Shown: one piece after another, positions 12,696-24,700 of the stretch
Numbering within the stretch: the first letter of the stretch is position 1
How the letters are laid out: every line of letters starts with the position of its first letter
Source of the DNA: Sphagnum magellanicum
Lineage: Eukaryota > Streptophyta > Sphagnopsida > Sphagnales > Sphagnaceae
DNA: 64,000 nucleotides
Direction: 5' to 3'
NCBI GenBank assembly: GCA_021904315.1
Contig: CM038908.1
Location: 17,752,501-17,816,500, forward strand
Notes under the pieces: generated by a model
Seen by the model: the letters and a program-made list of their open reading frames with translations, nothing else
The model's database searches: none
Told to the model about the DNA's origin: nothing
Position numbers and translations under genes: made by a program

Positions 12696-13450
12696 TGATG
12701 CACCCCTAAACTCCTTAGTAGACTTAACTTCGAGTATAAATGTGAAAATAGCGGAAAGATAATGAGTTGGGGCATGTTCCCTGGCTCATTGCACTTTGGG
12801 GGTAAAAAAATGTGTTAGAGCTCTGAAGTGGGGACGAGGAAGAGTGATAAGCAATTCAATTACTCACATGGACCTGCACAAATCAAACAAGTTGGTTAGT
12901 GCATAGTTGGAGCACTTTTGGTGCATAAACGAACCATGAACAAACACGGACTCATAAAACTCACCACAACTTGGATTTGGGGGAAGCCACCACCTTTCCC
13001 CTTATAGTATTATTTGTGCCTAGCCACGGGGCTAGCACCCAAGTGTCATTTTATCCCGATACTACCAAGTGGGAGTCCCAGGACAAAGTGCCATTTGGGT
13101 GTTGGCCTCATGGCCAAGCACAAAGTATATTATAAAGGGGAAGGTGGTGGCTTTCCTTAAGTCTGAGTCGTGGTGAGTCTTGTGAGTCTTGTGAGTCCAT
13201 GTTTGCCTGTGGTTCGTTCGTGCACCAAAAGTGTTCAAATTACGCACTAACCAACTTGTTATTTGGTTTATGTAGGTTCGTGTGAGTAATTGATGTTTAT
13301 CACTCTTCCTAGTCCCCATCCCAAAGCTCTAGCACACCCCTCTACCCCCAAAGTGTTGCAAGCTAAAAAATGTGCTTCGACTCCTTATTTTTCCGTTGTT
13401 TTCACCTTAAACTTACATTTGAGTTTATCAAGGAACTCAAGAGCACGTCA
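12696..13450. repeat. Long inverted repeat: two ~380-bp LTR-like arms head to head
   Basis: The left arm (12696 to ~13060) read as reverse complement matches the right arm (~13063 to 13450) along its length. Shared landmarks include 'aaggtggtggctt', 'gcaccaaaagtg', 'gcactaaccaacttgtt', 'gtgagtaattga', 'tatcactcttcct' and 'acccccaaagtg'. The outer ends read 'tgatgcacccc' on the left and 'gagcacgtca' on the right. The spacer is only a few bases, so a transcript could fold into one long imperfect hairpin. The same sequence occurs once, un-inverted, as the 3' part of the repeat at 32281-33179. The arms are therefore probably two truncated copies of that LTR-like element joined in opposite orientation. 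No coding capacity was seen. Confidence 0.75.
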
Positions 13451-13454
13451 TTTA

Positions 13455-13690
13455 GGGTGAAACAACCTTCAATAACCAAAAATAATTTAGAATAACCAAA
13501 AATAGCTTAGGGTGAAATAGCCAAAAATAACCAAAAATAACTTCGAATAACCAAAAATAGCTTAGGGTGAAATAACCAATTTTTTTTAGAATAACCATAA
13601 ATAACAATAAATAATGTAGGGTTAAATAATTTAGATAATTGAAAAATAGCCCTATAATAGTTGAAAGTAGCCTAACATATGTAATATTAT
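13455..13690. repeat. Simple 'aataaccaaaaatagcttagggtgaa' tract
   Basis: Several near-identical copies of a ~40-bp phrase containing 'aataaccaaaaata' and 'tagggtgaaata' follow the inverted repeat. They resemble the tract on its other side. The inverted repeat thus sits inside one longer simple-sequence region. Confidence 0.6.
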
Positions 13691-13964
13691 TATACTAACA
13701 AAAATCTTATCCATTTATTGAACATGTTCTTTTTCAAAAGAATGATCATTGAAATGTTATTGGATAATGATATTTTTTTAAAAATTTGTTCAAATGATTT
13801 TACACTTTCAAAAGGAAATAAATGTAATTATGTACATTATTAAAAATAAACTCGAATCATTTCATTTGAACAAAATCTTAATAAAATATAAATTTTCAAA
13901 TTTTATGTTTTTGTAATGTTTAAAATGAAATGTTTGATAAATAAAATGCAATATAACATATTAT

Positions 13965-14065
13965 CACAACAAGTGGGGTGGTTTGATGGTATGGGTGTGT
14001 CCCCCCATATTGAAGGTCAAGGGATCAAACTTCATAAGTGGTGTGTGCATGGTCAACAATGACAA
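13965..14065 (+). repeat. tRNA-like SINE candidate
   Basis: 'tggtttgatggtatggg' resembles a polymerase III A box, and 'aagggatcaaacttc' about 35 bases on resembles a B box. This is a weak match by eye; no 3' tail or target duplication was established. Confidence 0.25.
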
Positions 14066-14489
14066 GTTGACTTAATATTTTTTTATTTAATTTGTTCTTT
14101 AGAGTGGGTGCTTAAATTGATTATGTGGCGTACGTAATTAGGTTAGGTTTTTAATATAACTTAGATAGTGACACATGTCAATAATTCATAAGCTGATAAT
14201 CATGAAATGATCAATAATATTATATATTAAATAATTTAAATTTAATTGATTTTCATGTTACTTAGTTAATTAACTAACAAGTGAATGGCTTAGTAAATGT
14301 GTATTTCACTTGAGAGTAACCTTATTTTCACTAGTGAAACAATTCATTGTCCGTAGCAACCAGTCCCTATTCATTAGGGGGTTGACCAATTTCACTATGG
14401 TAAAAATGTCCAAATTCGTTTAAAATCTAATGAAACCCAAAGTGAATTAAGACACATTTTAGTGTAGTGACATTTGGATCAAAAAGTTT

Positions 14490-15850
14490 TTTTTCAATTC
14501 TTGAGCTTTGTCTTGTGTTGTTCACCAACTCTTGACCCCTTTTGTGCATGTCCTTTTGCATTGTTGATCCTTAGTTCTTAACACCCTTTGTGCATATCCT
14601 CTTATATTACTCTCGAACTCTTGACCATCTTTGTGTTTGTCCTCTTGCACTATTCCTAAGCCCTTGACCATCTTTGTGCCAAGGTCTTTTTATGCTACTC
14701 TTTAGTAGTTATCCTTCATTTTCCTCCTTTTCAACAACAATTGTTGTTTATCCTTTTTCTTGTCATTTCATAATAATTGTTGTTGTTGTTGTCCTCCTCC
14801 TATTCATCTTGATCTTGTTATTTCCTAACAACTGTTTTTTTTAAATCTTTTCTTAGTATCCTTGGTATTTATTAACAACTATTCTCCTTTTCTTGATTTC
14901 CTTATTATTTTTCTGTAGTAACAATTTTTCTCCTCTTATTGATCCCCAATACTAGTTGTTTTTCCCCTTGTTCATCCCAAATAATTGTTGCTCTTTATTT
15001 GTTGATCCCATTAGTAATTACTCCTCCTTTTTTTCATCCCCAACAATTGTAGCAATCGCCAATCTCTCTTCTTTTTTATCCTCAATAGTATTTATTTTTC
15101 TTATTTATCCATATTAACTCTCTTATTCTTGGTCCTCAACAATAGTTCTTTTTCTTGTTCATCCATAATAATTATTATTATAGTTGTTTTCTTCTTCTGG
15201 ATCCTTAGTAGTATTTCTTTTTCTTGTTCATCCCTTAATAATTATTATTGTTGTTACAATTGCTTCTTCTTCTTGATCTTCAGTAGTAGTTCTTTTTTTT
15301 CTTCATTCACAGCAGTTGTTTTTTTTTTCTTCGTTTTCAATAGTAGCTCTATTTCTTGTTCATCCCTAATAGCTAATGTTATTGCTACAATTGTTCTCAT
15401 CTTCTTCTTCCTTAGTAGTAGTTTTTTTCTTATTCATCCCCAATAGTTGTTACTGCAGTTATTCTTTTCTTCTTCATCTTCAATAGTAGCTTTTGTTCTT
15501 GTTCATCCCTATAAACTGTTAAATTTTCTTCTTCTTGATCCTTAGCAATATTTTTTTTCTTGTTCATCCTTAGAAATTGTTAAATTCTTTTCTTTTTGAT
15601 CCTTAGCAATATTTTTTTTTCTTGTTCATCCCTAACAATTGCTATTATAGTTATTTTCTTTTCCTTGGTCCTCAACAATAGCTCACCTCCCCAAGGATTC
15701 ATCCCAATAATTGTTGTTATTTTCTTTTTAATCCTCAATAATAGTTCTCCTTCCCTTGTCATCTTCAATAGCTGTTGTTCCTTTCTTCCTGATCCTCAAC
15801 ACCTACTCCTCCCCTTGTTCACCCTCAACAACAAATGTTCCTCTTAATCC
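14490..15850. repeat. T-rich degenerate tandem array, unit ~54-78 bp
   Basis: The phrase 'cttgttcatccctaa' recurs at about 15154, 15223, 15301, 15355, 15429, 15498, 15559 and 15621. Each copy is followed by 'aattgttgtt' and then a T-rich run ending 'gatcctcaatagtag'. Upstream (14490-14700) a related ~65-bp phrase 'cttgaccatctttgtg' repeats. The plus strand is strongly pyrimidine-biased. Open frames across it (such as 15129-15446, rich in Ser, Phe and Ile) are low-complexity by-products. Confidence 0.65.
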
Positions 15851-16099
15851 TTTTGTTTATGCTCAATCCAACCCCCTTATTGTTCATTATCACCTTATTC
15901 TACCTTGTTCTATTTCATTGAGCAACATACCCCACCTTCCCCACCCATTCTAACTTTAGTTGTTGTATGTTTGAAATTGTTGTAAGGATGATGCAACTTC
16001 GTTTCTAGCTCACATTCAAGCCATGGTTTATTGTTGAGCTTATTTCTGCACTTGGGTCATTGAACCAAGATTCACACCCATCTGTCCACAAGGGTGAGC

Positions 16100-17900
16100 T
16101 CATAAACATGCCTTGAAATTGTGGTGAAATTTGTCTCCTACCTCTTTCATTGTTAACAATGACCAAGTTGCAATGAAACTTTCTCTTTGTTGTTTTACAA
16201 GTTCCTTTTCAGCCAATCTTTTAGTTATAGTCAACATTGTAAGTGTTTTTCTTGCTTGTTTTTCTTGTATTTCTTTCCTTCTGTTTTCTCTAATTTGTTT
16301 TGTGGCCTCCCTATCCATGGTGTTTTGTCATATAATCTTCAAATATTCTTTTGAAGTCACAACATGACTTTGAGAATAATCTATTAATGGTTCTCTTCCA
16401 TTGGTCCTTTTTGTAAGCAGATGTGGCAACGATAATAAACTATGAAAACATTCTGCCAATGCCACTTGAGTTGAGCTTTCAAGATTTTTGAACTCTATAG
16501 CTTCATCCAATGAAGGTTATTCCAAATTATCAACCATGTTTTTCAAATGCATGGATAATGATTGTAGGAATTCTAGGCATGTTCACATAATAGCTAAGTT
16601 GATCTTCAGATAAACTAATAATTATAACTTTTGTTGTGGAGTCTATGTTGATAAACTCTTTTATAACTATACATTCTACCCATTCCTACTCACCATCCTC
16701 TTATTCTAACTCTTCTTCCTCCTTGGTCTGATTCTACAATGTGTATATATTACTCAAGCTAGTTTTTAGATTTATGGCTTTAAGGTTCAATGGCCAAATC
16801 CATGTACCTTTAAACCTTGACATGATTTTTTTTTTTGTAAATGTTTGGTCTAGGGCTTTGTCTACCCAACCCATCAATGCTATTTTGTCTAGTTTTGTAT
16901 AGTTCCTCCTAACCATTGTTGTGTTTTTTTCCTTTCTGAAAACAATCTTGAAAGGCTTGAAGCAAGCCACATCTAGAGGTTGAAGTGCATGAGATTTCTG
17001 TGAAGGTAAAGTAATCATGTCGAACCCATACACTTTAGCTTATTGAATTGCTTCAAAAGTGACATGGGATCCATGCCCATCCAAGATGAATAGATGCCTA
17101 TTTGTTTGGGATATTCATTGGTATACACCTTTTGAAAAAAGACAAACTCCTTGAAAAGAAAATTAATCATCCATGATTTTGATTGCATAACCATACAAGT
17201 TCTTGGTTTACATAATTATATGTAGTCATCACATATCCTCTATATTTTAAATATGTAAAATTTTGGAAGTGATGTTCTTATAGCATTAACAACACATGTA
17301 ATAATTAACCATTCTCTGGATTTTGGTATAGTGTTATAGACTTGTGAACCTTGTTTTGCCTTGCTCCTAATTGTCTTTTTACTCGGATGCCTGTTTCATA
17401 AGAATTTTAGATGTGACCTACAACATAATTATGTTTGTTGTAAAGGGATAATAAATTTTGGTAGAAGCTCTAGTGTGATTAAATTGTCAATCCTTGTGTT
17501 CAGCTTACATCCAATCTTTCAACTTAACAAATGTTAAGCTTAGGATGCCTCCTTTTGAACCAATACCACCAGGAGTTCCTTGGTTTATTTCGTCGAAAAG
17601 GTGTTGGCTTTATTTATGTCAATTTTGCCACTTTCATTTTTAATTGTTGCAAGCTAATTGACAACCCAACTTCCTACATAAACAAAACCCAAGCAACCAT
17701 AACTTGATCTTCCTTTAGTGTTAGTGTGCCTATTGGTCCATGTTTCCTTGTCTTTGTTTTACCATATAAGTGATAAGAAAGTGAAGTTGGAGGTATGTTC
17801 CATTGCCTACTTGCCCTCTTCAAAGATATTGTAACATTTTCCACTACGTCCATGGCCTCCTCTAATTGTTCATTGGTCTATTTGCCTTTACTGATTAAAG
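16100..17900 (-). pseudogene. Decayed pogo/Tigger-like (Tc1/mariner superfamily) DDE transposase
   Basis: Fragments in transposase order can be read across several frames. An N-terminal psq-type helix-turn-helix lies at ~17880-17760 (NEQLEEAMDVVENV, then IPPTSLSYHLYGK). A CENP-B-like DNA-binding piece, SWWYWFKRRHPKLN, is at ~17580-17533. A degenerate first catalytic block NSYETG at ~17410-17390 has Tyr where families have Asp (NxDETG). The second block LDGHGSHVT is at ~17085-17060. The third, LPSQKSHALQPLDVACF, is in the open frame 17033-16734. A C-terminal stretch with EPLIDYSQSHVVTSKEY is in 16510-16328, and a charged coiled tail is in 16318-16100. Many stops and frame changes separate the pieces, for example TAA just after the second block. 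It is inactive. Terminal inverted repeats were not found around it. Confidence 0.8.
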
Positions 17901-18444
17901 GACGCATATGTTAACTTAATTTTTTTGGTTTTTTGCTACTTCTTGTCTAGAAGATGATGGAACATTCTCCTAGTTTTGGCTTGGTTGGTCCTACAATCTA
18001 GTTCACCTCCTACAAGGCACATTGATCATCATGATTTAAATCCCCTTAGTCCTAACCTCCAACACGTTGGGGGTGTTTTATATGGCTTTACAAGAGGTAC
18101 AAACTTAAACTTTCTGTATTTTGCCCAGCTTCAAGGAAGTAGGACAAGTCAAGATATGTTTCAAATGTGTAATTCTAACTTTTATGAAGAAGTAATCAAA
18201 GCATAGAATGTTTCAAATTCATCCCAAATTAAATTTTGGTTTATTGTTGTTGTGCAAGCAGTAGGTGTGTATAACAAACTACGATTTCTTGGGGCTGGAT
18301 AAAATTTGCCTTTCTTATGACTACTTGGATTATATCTACAAATTATAAAACTTTACACCCAATAATAGTATAGAAGCTTCTTGAACTTGGTGTTGTAAAA
18401 CTAATCTATTGCAAACTTTCCTAGTTTTCTTTTTACATCCACCC

Positions 18445-18753
18445 CTAAACCTTCAATTTGTATTTTATCTTTAATAGCACTAGAATTTGTTCCTTGATGT
18501 TCAATTTTTCTAAATCCTCTTTAGTTATTGTAATGTCAAGATTTTGTTGATCTACTTTTAATGCTTGTAACTCTTCTTTGGCTATTGTAAAATGCCCTCC
18601 CTGCTCTAGGTGATATGTTAAGACTTGTGTTTCTGATCTAACATTTTTTGCAACTACTATGTTACTTACCCTTTGTTGGTCTAGCCCATACGATCTCAAA
18701 ATGTTGATGAAAGATTTCAAACTATCTTTCTCACAATTTGGAAGCTTTGACAT
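18445..18753 (-). CDS. Unrecognised 102-codon ORF with an internal repeat
   Basis: An ATG-started frame encodes a charged peptide. Its second half contains two similar segments, FTIAKEELQALKVDQQ and ITITKEDLEKLNIKEQ, about 20 residues apart, likely helical. It lies ~550 bp upstream of the pogo transposase relic on the same strand, so it may be part of that element or of another decayed one. No family is recognised. A chance ORF remains possible, although the heptad-like repeat is unusual for random AT-rich DNA. Confidence 0.25.
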   Translation of the reverse strand: MSKLPNCEKDSLKSFINILRSYGLDQQRVSNIVVAKNVRSETQVLTYHLEQGGHFTIAKEELQALKVDQQNLDITITKEDLEKLNIKEQILVLLKIKYKLKV

Positions 18754-18759
18754 GCTTGT

Positions 18760-21700
18760 AAAATTTTGATTATGGATTCGAAATATATGATTGTGAATCC
18801 AAACCTTGCATCATAGCCTTGTGTTGGTGAACAAATTATTTTTGGCAGGAATGGGATGTGCTTAAATTTGGCGAGAAATTGGAAGTCCTTCCCTTATTAA
18901 TGTGTAACTATTATTCTTTCATTATTCTTGTAAGCCCTAATCCTTGTTTATGGGCAATTGTGTGTTATTTAGCATGACCTTTGCACCCTATCACCAAACT
19001 AGTGATGCTCAATTTAATGTGCAATCCAATTACCTATCACCAAACATTGATTCCCACCCCAAACTTGGGGCCAATGTAAATTGGACCATTTTTTTCCCAT
19101 AACTAAACATTTTAAGTACCCCTCATGTGCCCCCCCTTGCATAATAGAAATCATGTCATGGCCCCTCACCAAACTAATTTCATGTAAGACTATTCATTTT
19201 TTTACAAATTTGCCCACCTAAACTCCTAATACCAAACATTAAAATTTGATGGATGGTCACCAATATGAAAAACCTATAACATTTTTTTTTTCCAACCAAG
19301 CATTTGGTAATGGGATAAAAAAACAACACCCATAGGATTTTTTTTGTTTTAACACAAGCCAACAATTACACTACATGAGTGTTCGGTGATTGGCATGTGT
19401 TTCGTGATGGGCTAATTTACCCTAAGATTTAAATGACTAGCATGACTTTAGAGGATTCAACATTAAAATCCCTAACACCAAGTGTGAATGCACCTTTACC
19501 CTTGTCATTAGTCAATTGCTTTTACCTTTTCCTACATTGACATGATTTTGCAAAGTCTATATACCTTTTACATTCACTCCAATTCCAGTTTTTAAAAAAG
19601 TTTTAAAATGCATTTAATCTAGTAAACTTTCCAACATGAATAACAAACATTGAGATGATAAATCAAGTCGATCATAACTTCTCTAAATGGCTTTTGTGAA
19701 ACAATATTGTGAGGTAACTTATTGTCCAAATCCTTGTTGTGATGGAATGAATGTCAAATAATCACAATGGTTGGTGGCAATTATCTATGAAGCAAGGTAG
19801 TTCGTTTTGTTTTGTTTTGTTTATGATGCTGAGATTTCCCAAACCACAGCTCTTCATGCGGTGCTCTTGGTATTTTCAAAAACTTCTTAATGAATAGGGG
19901 TGCACCAACTTGGTTTGAGACTATTTGGAGCTATAATGTGGAAGCTATTGATTATTGAACCATTTTTCAATGAAAACTAAATAAAATTGAAACTGAAAAC
20001 TATATTGGAATCTAGGGGTGTTTTTGGAAAGCCCTTGGCAAGTTTGTTTTAATAGAGTGTATTTCACAATTTTTAAAGTTAAAATGCGGAAAATATTGAT
20101 TTTTGAGTGAATTTTGTTGTTGGAAATTCAAACTAGTTGCAAAAATTGGGTTTGGAAAGAAAAATTAATTGAGTTCTCAATGTGTTCACATTTGGGCCAA
20201 TGACACAAACTACAATAGTTATAATGAACTAACATTCACCTCACAGAATAGATGGATAGAAGGCGTGATAACAAATGATATTTCATTTGTTCAATTCTTT
20301 CATAGTTAGAACATTTGCACATTTAAATTGTTTAACTATACAACCCAAATTGGTTCAAAATCAGCCCAATTTTTTAGATGGTTGTAAGGCAAAGAACTCA
20401 TTGGGCATCATTTAAGGTGCAACTTGAGTTGATATTCAAAATTTCAAATTTGAACTAAAAATTTCAAATATCAAATTTGAGATATTTATTCACTAAAAAC
20501 TAGGTATTTAATATTATTATTTTTATACTTGAATAAGGTATATGAATAACCTTTGGGTGGGTTTTTAGGGGTTTAACAGGGATGCTAGTCCATGAGTAGG
20601 CAAGCATGAATGCATGAGAAGGATTGAATCTTTTCTAGAATGTTTTATCCATGTCAACAAAATATTTTTTGACACATAAGATAAATTTTTTGTTGGCATG
20701 GAAAAATATTTTTTCATGTGTCCATGGATGAATGATATTTATAGATGAAAGTATGGATGAACAATGGATAAACTTTCTTCAAAATGTTGGCAAGAAATGT
20801 TATTTTGGCAAAAACTTGAACAAAAAAAATAAGGTCTAAACAATTTATGTTGGTTTTTTTCAAAACAATTCGATAAATGAAATGTTCAAGTCACATTTCA
20901 AAGTCATATTTCATATTTCCTTGATATGAAATATATTCAAGTTTTGCAACATTTAAACCATACAGAATGTTAAATTAAATCCCATAGACCCACCAAGAAG
21001 TATGTGCCAATCCAAACACTAATTGTTCACCACTAAAAGGCATGTGCCCATTAGGAACAAAGACAATATGAAAGAACCCATGACACTTCACATTGCTTAC
21101 ACATTACAAGTTATTTTTTATTTTCATTCATTCTTTCAACCTCTTGTGTCTAATACCATTCTTGCTACTTGTAAAATCAAATTGCATTTTTTTCCTATAC
21201 TATTAATTTGCCCGATCTATACAACAAGCTTTTATTTTATAATGACAAATGGAAAATTGCTACCAATTTTCACACCAAACACATTGGAATCAATGATTGA
21301 ATATACATTAATATCAAGCATACTAGATATATAGAATATGTGAGATGACAACAAAACCTTGGGAATATCTATGAAATGACACTTAGTCACTCCCCTTCCA
21401 ACATTTGATGGAAATTAGAACATGGGGAACATAATGGAATTTTTTTTTGACAAAATAGATGGATCAGCAGCTTGGTGATGGGCGAATGTGAAGATAGACA
21501 AAGAAAGTCTTACATTATTGAAACAAACTATAAACATTCCAAAGGAAGATATGGAAGACTGCCATTAAGTAATGTTTACACATGCCATTGGATTTTTTTA
21601 AAAGAATGCACAAGTTTGAAGAAGCCAATACCAAAACATTTTTCCACAAATTTATTCAATGATTTGTCGACATAGGATTTAGTAACCCTTGGGAACTTGC

Positions 21701-24700
21701 TATCAATATAATTTTTGAAACCTTGAAGATGAATCTATGCAACTTGAGGTAGGCAAGCCTAGTTGCCACAAGATTTAAATAACAAAGTTTTAAAACAACC
21801 GGTGAATCGTCAAATGACAGGTCGGCCCTGAAACCATGAGACATGTATGATAGTTGAAAGAAACAACAAATTAACAACTCAAGGAAAAAGAAAATTAACA
21901 ATAAATTGTGGAACAATACAAGTGTTAAAATGAATAGTGGTTGAAGTTGAACACTGAAATTGATTATTGGAAAAACGAAATATTAATGTTGAGGCAAAGA
22001 GTCATGAATAATATGAAAGACAACCATTAAAAACACTCATGAGCACCACCAGATTTGGATATGTTCTTGATGGTAGAAAAAAAAAAATTCAAAATTATAG
22101 ATGTAGAGAAGGCAGTCATTAAATGATGGGGTGAAGTCACAATAAAACAAGCCAAAAGGATGTCAAATGGGCCTTAAAGATAGTCAAGATTGGAGAAATA
22201 TTTATGTTTTATCATTTAAAAACCATGACAATCATGGCAAGTTGGTCTTTTTTCATTCATATGAATGTTAAGGAATTCAAACCAAAAATCCATTTGATAA
22301 AATTTTAAGTTTAAATTTCCATTTAAGACCTTTGAAAATGAACACCTATTGCATCAAATTGAATCAATTTTCCAAAGGACTATCAAAAGGATTCATATAA
22401 TAATAAAACAATTGATGGGGAAAAAATTAAGAAAATAAAAACATATTAGCCACATTCAAAAAGCATTCATACCCAAAAAATGTGAAATTCTAAAATTTTT
22501 AAAAACTCAAAAAACTTTCCAGAATTTTATAATTTCAAAAGTCATTTACCACATATAAATGGGGTATAAAGTACATGGTGTTTTAAGAAGATTTGTAGTT
22601 AATTCTACAAGAAAATATAAAAACTAAAAAAAATCAATTTTTAATTTTGATTTGAAATTGTTATCATTTAAAAAAATGAAACATAAAATTTATAAATAAT
22701 CAATTTATTTTCAATTTTTCATATTTATCCCATTTTTTAAAAAAACATTTCATCTACCTAAAAAATTATATACATTTTTATAATAATTTGTGAAAAACAC
22801 TATTAAAAAATTCAATCATATGAAAAAATGTTTTTTGGGTGATATGCAATTTTTTTTCCAAAATAATGTCATTAGTTTATTTTATCTCATTTGTGCCTGA
22901 TGGGGATATTCTAATCGCTTGCAGGATTATAAAATATATGGGATAGTGATGAAAATGTTTATTACAAAGTTTCTAAGCAACCAACCATGAATGTACAAGT
23001 ATGGAGGATGTTCACATGGAAATTGACCAGGTCATCAGCTTAGCCACGTGGATTTCATAGGGTGAAAAATGCATTAAACTAAATACTTCCAATATGTGTA
23101 ATCTCTAGTTCCAAAATTTGTAATACACGTCAATTAAGATATATACATGTTTAGATTATTCACACGATTGTTTAATTACTTTCACTACATATTTAAAGAC
23201 CTTTTGTACATCCAAATATCAATTGAAACTTGGAAATTTTTTGAGTGTTTCACACTTGATACGAAGGTTTATGTAGGAATGCAATGAAGTATAGGAATAA
23301 TAGTTACTAGAGGGCATGAATTAGACACATGGCTTGTAAACAAGAATGTAAAATAAAAATTGACATGAAGCCACATGAGGCCTAAGGCCAATGAAGTGAT
23401 CACAATTACATGTTACACACACCACACATGACACGAAGAGGAAACATAATTGTTCTACTAATTATAATGTTTTAGTGTAGTTAGTCCCATCCAAACGATC
23501 CAAAGAAAGTTAGATAGCTTTGAAGAAGGCCATGAATGCAATAATTTAAAAGTTACCTTATAAAAATTTGGACTTTAGGAGATGTTTAAAACTTTGTAAC
23601 ATTGCATGAATAGAGTTTAGTGTCTGTTAATGAACTTCCAAGTAACAATAAAAGAAAATGAATTCTAAATTGAATTGTTTATTTGCACAATGTCACAATA
23701 TCCATATCCCAAGCACTCTTGTCAAACACTAAGGGATTTGGAGTATTACCTATTAGTAGAGAAAAGAAAATTAAAGAGTATAGATGTAGAGTTCCAAGCA
23801 AAGGTTGGGTACTAAGCATCTTCTAACCACTTGCATGATTACAAGATATATGGGACAATGATAAAAATGTTTTGCTTAGAGTTTCTGAATAGCTTGCAAC
23901 AATCTCCTGGAGACTATCCATGGCTAACACACCCAACAAATTAAAATTATAGAATGCGATTTCACAAGCAGTGTGGTTACTTGCTCGAATTTCATACTGA
24001 AAGGAGAATAAGTGAATCAATCTTGCTACGAAAGTGGCCGATGAACACTTCTAATGTTGAAGATGATGCATACGAAACACCAATACTCACTTACAGTAAA
24101 GAGTTTGATCTTCTAGTATCGGCCAATTGTATTACTACAATTGATGTGGAAGAAGAGAACTCCCCACCATACCCAAAAGATGCAATGATGGACTTAGAAA
24201 AAAAGACCATGAATTCAGAAGACACCACCCCGGTGATTACACCATAATCCATAATGGGTTCCAATGAACTAAACGACCCACCAATGGCACTCGACTCTGC
24301 TCATTATGTTTGGAACAAAATTTGGTGACGCCTCTAAAATTGGCAGCAACTACAAAGCCTAGCAAGATAAGAGTTCCGAAAAACTATGTGTAACAGTTAA
24401 TAAGTGTCCATAGACAAGGTTCTTCAAGGCTATGATGCACGAAAAGATATTTTTTGTATGAAGAAACTATTTTTTGAACCAATACATGTTTTTGAATTAA
24501 CAAAGTAATATGTTTACTATCTTTGAATAAAACATTTAGGGAAAAAACAGTTGTAAAAATTCCATAGGTTAATTAAAAGAGATGATATTATTGGTTTCAA
24601 AATGAGCATCACATTTTGAGATATTTGACAAAAGTGATGTCCCAAATTTTGCGTTTCATTTCCTTTATAATAGAAAAGGATTTAAAATAATTGAGTGTCA

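Noticed and set aside
15129..15446. Hydrophobic 105-codon ORF resembling a membrane protein
   Set aside because: Product of the T-rich tandem array; low complexity.
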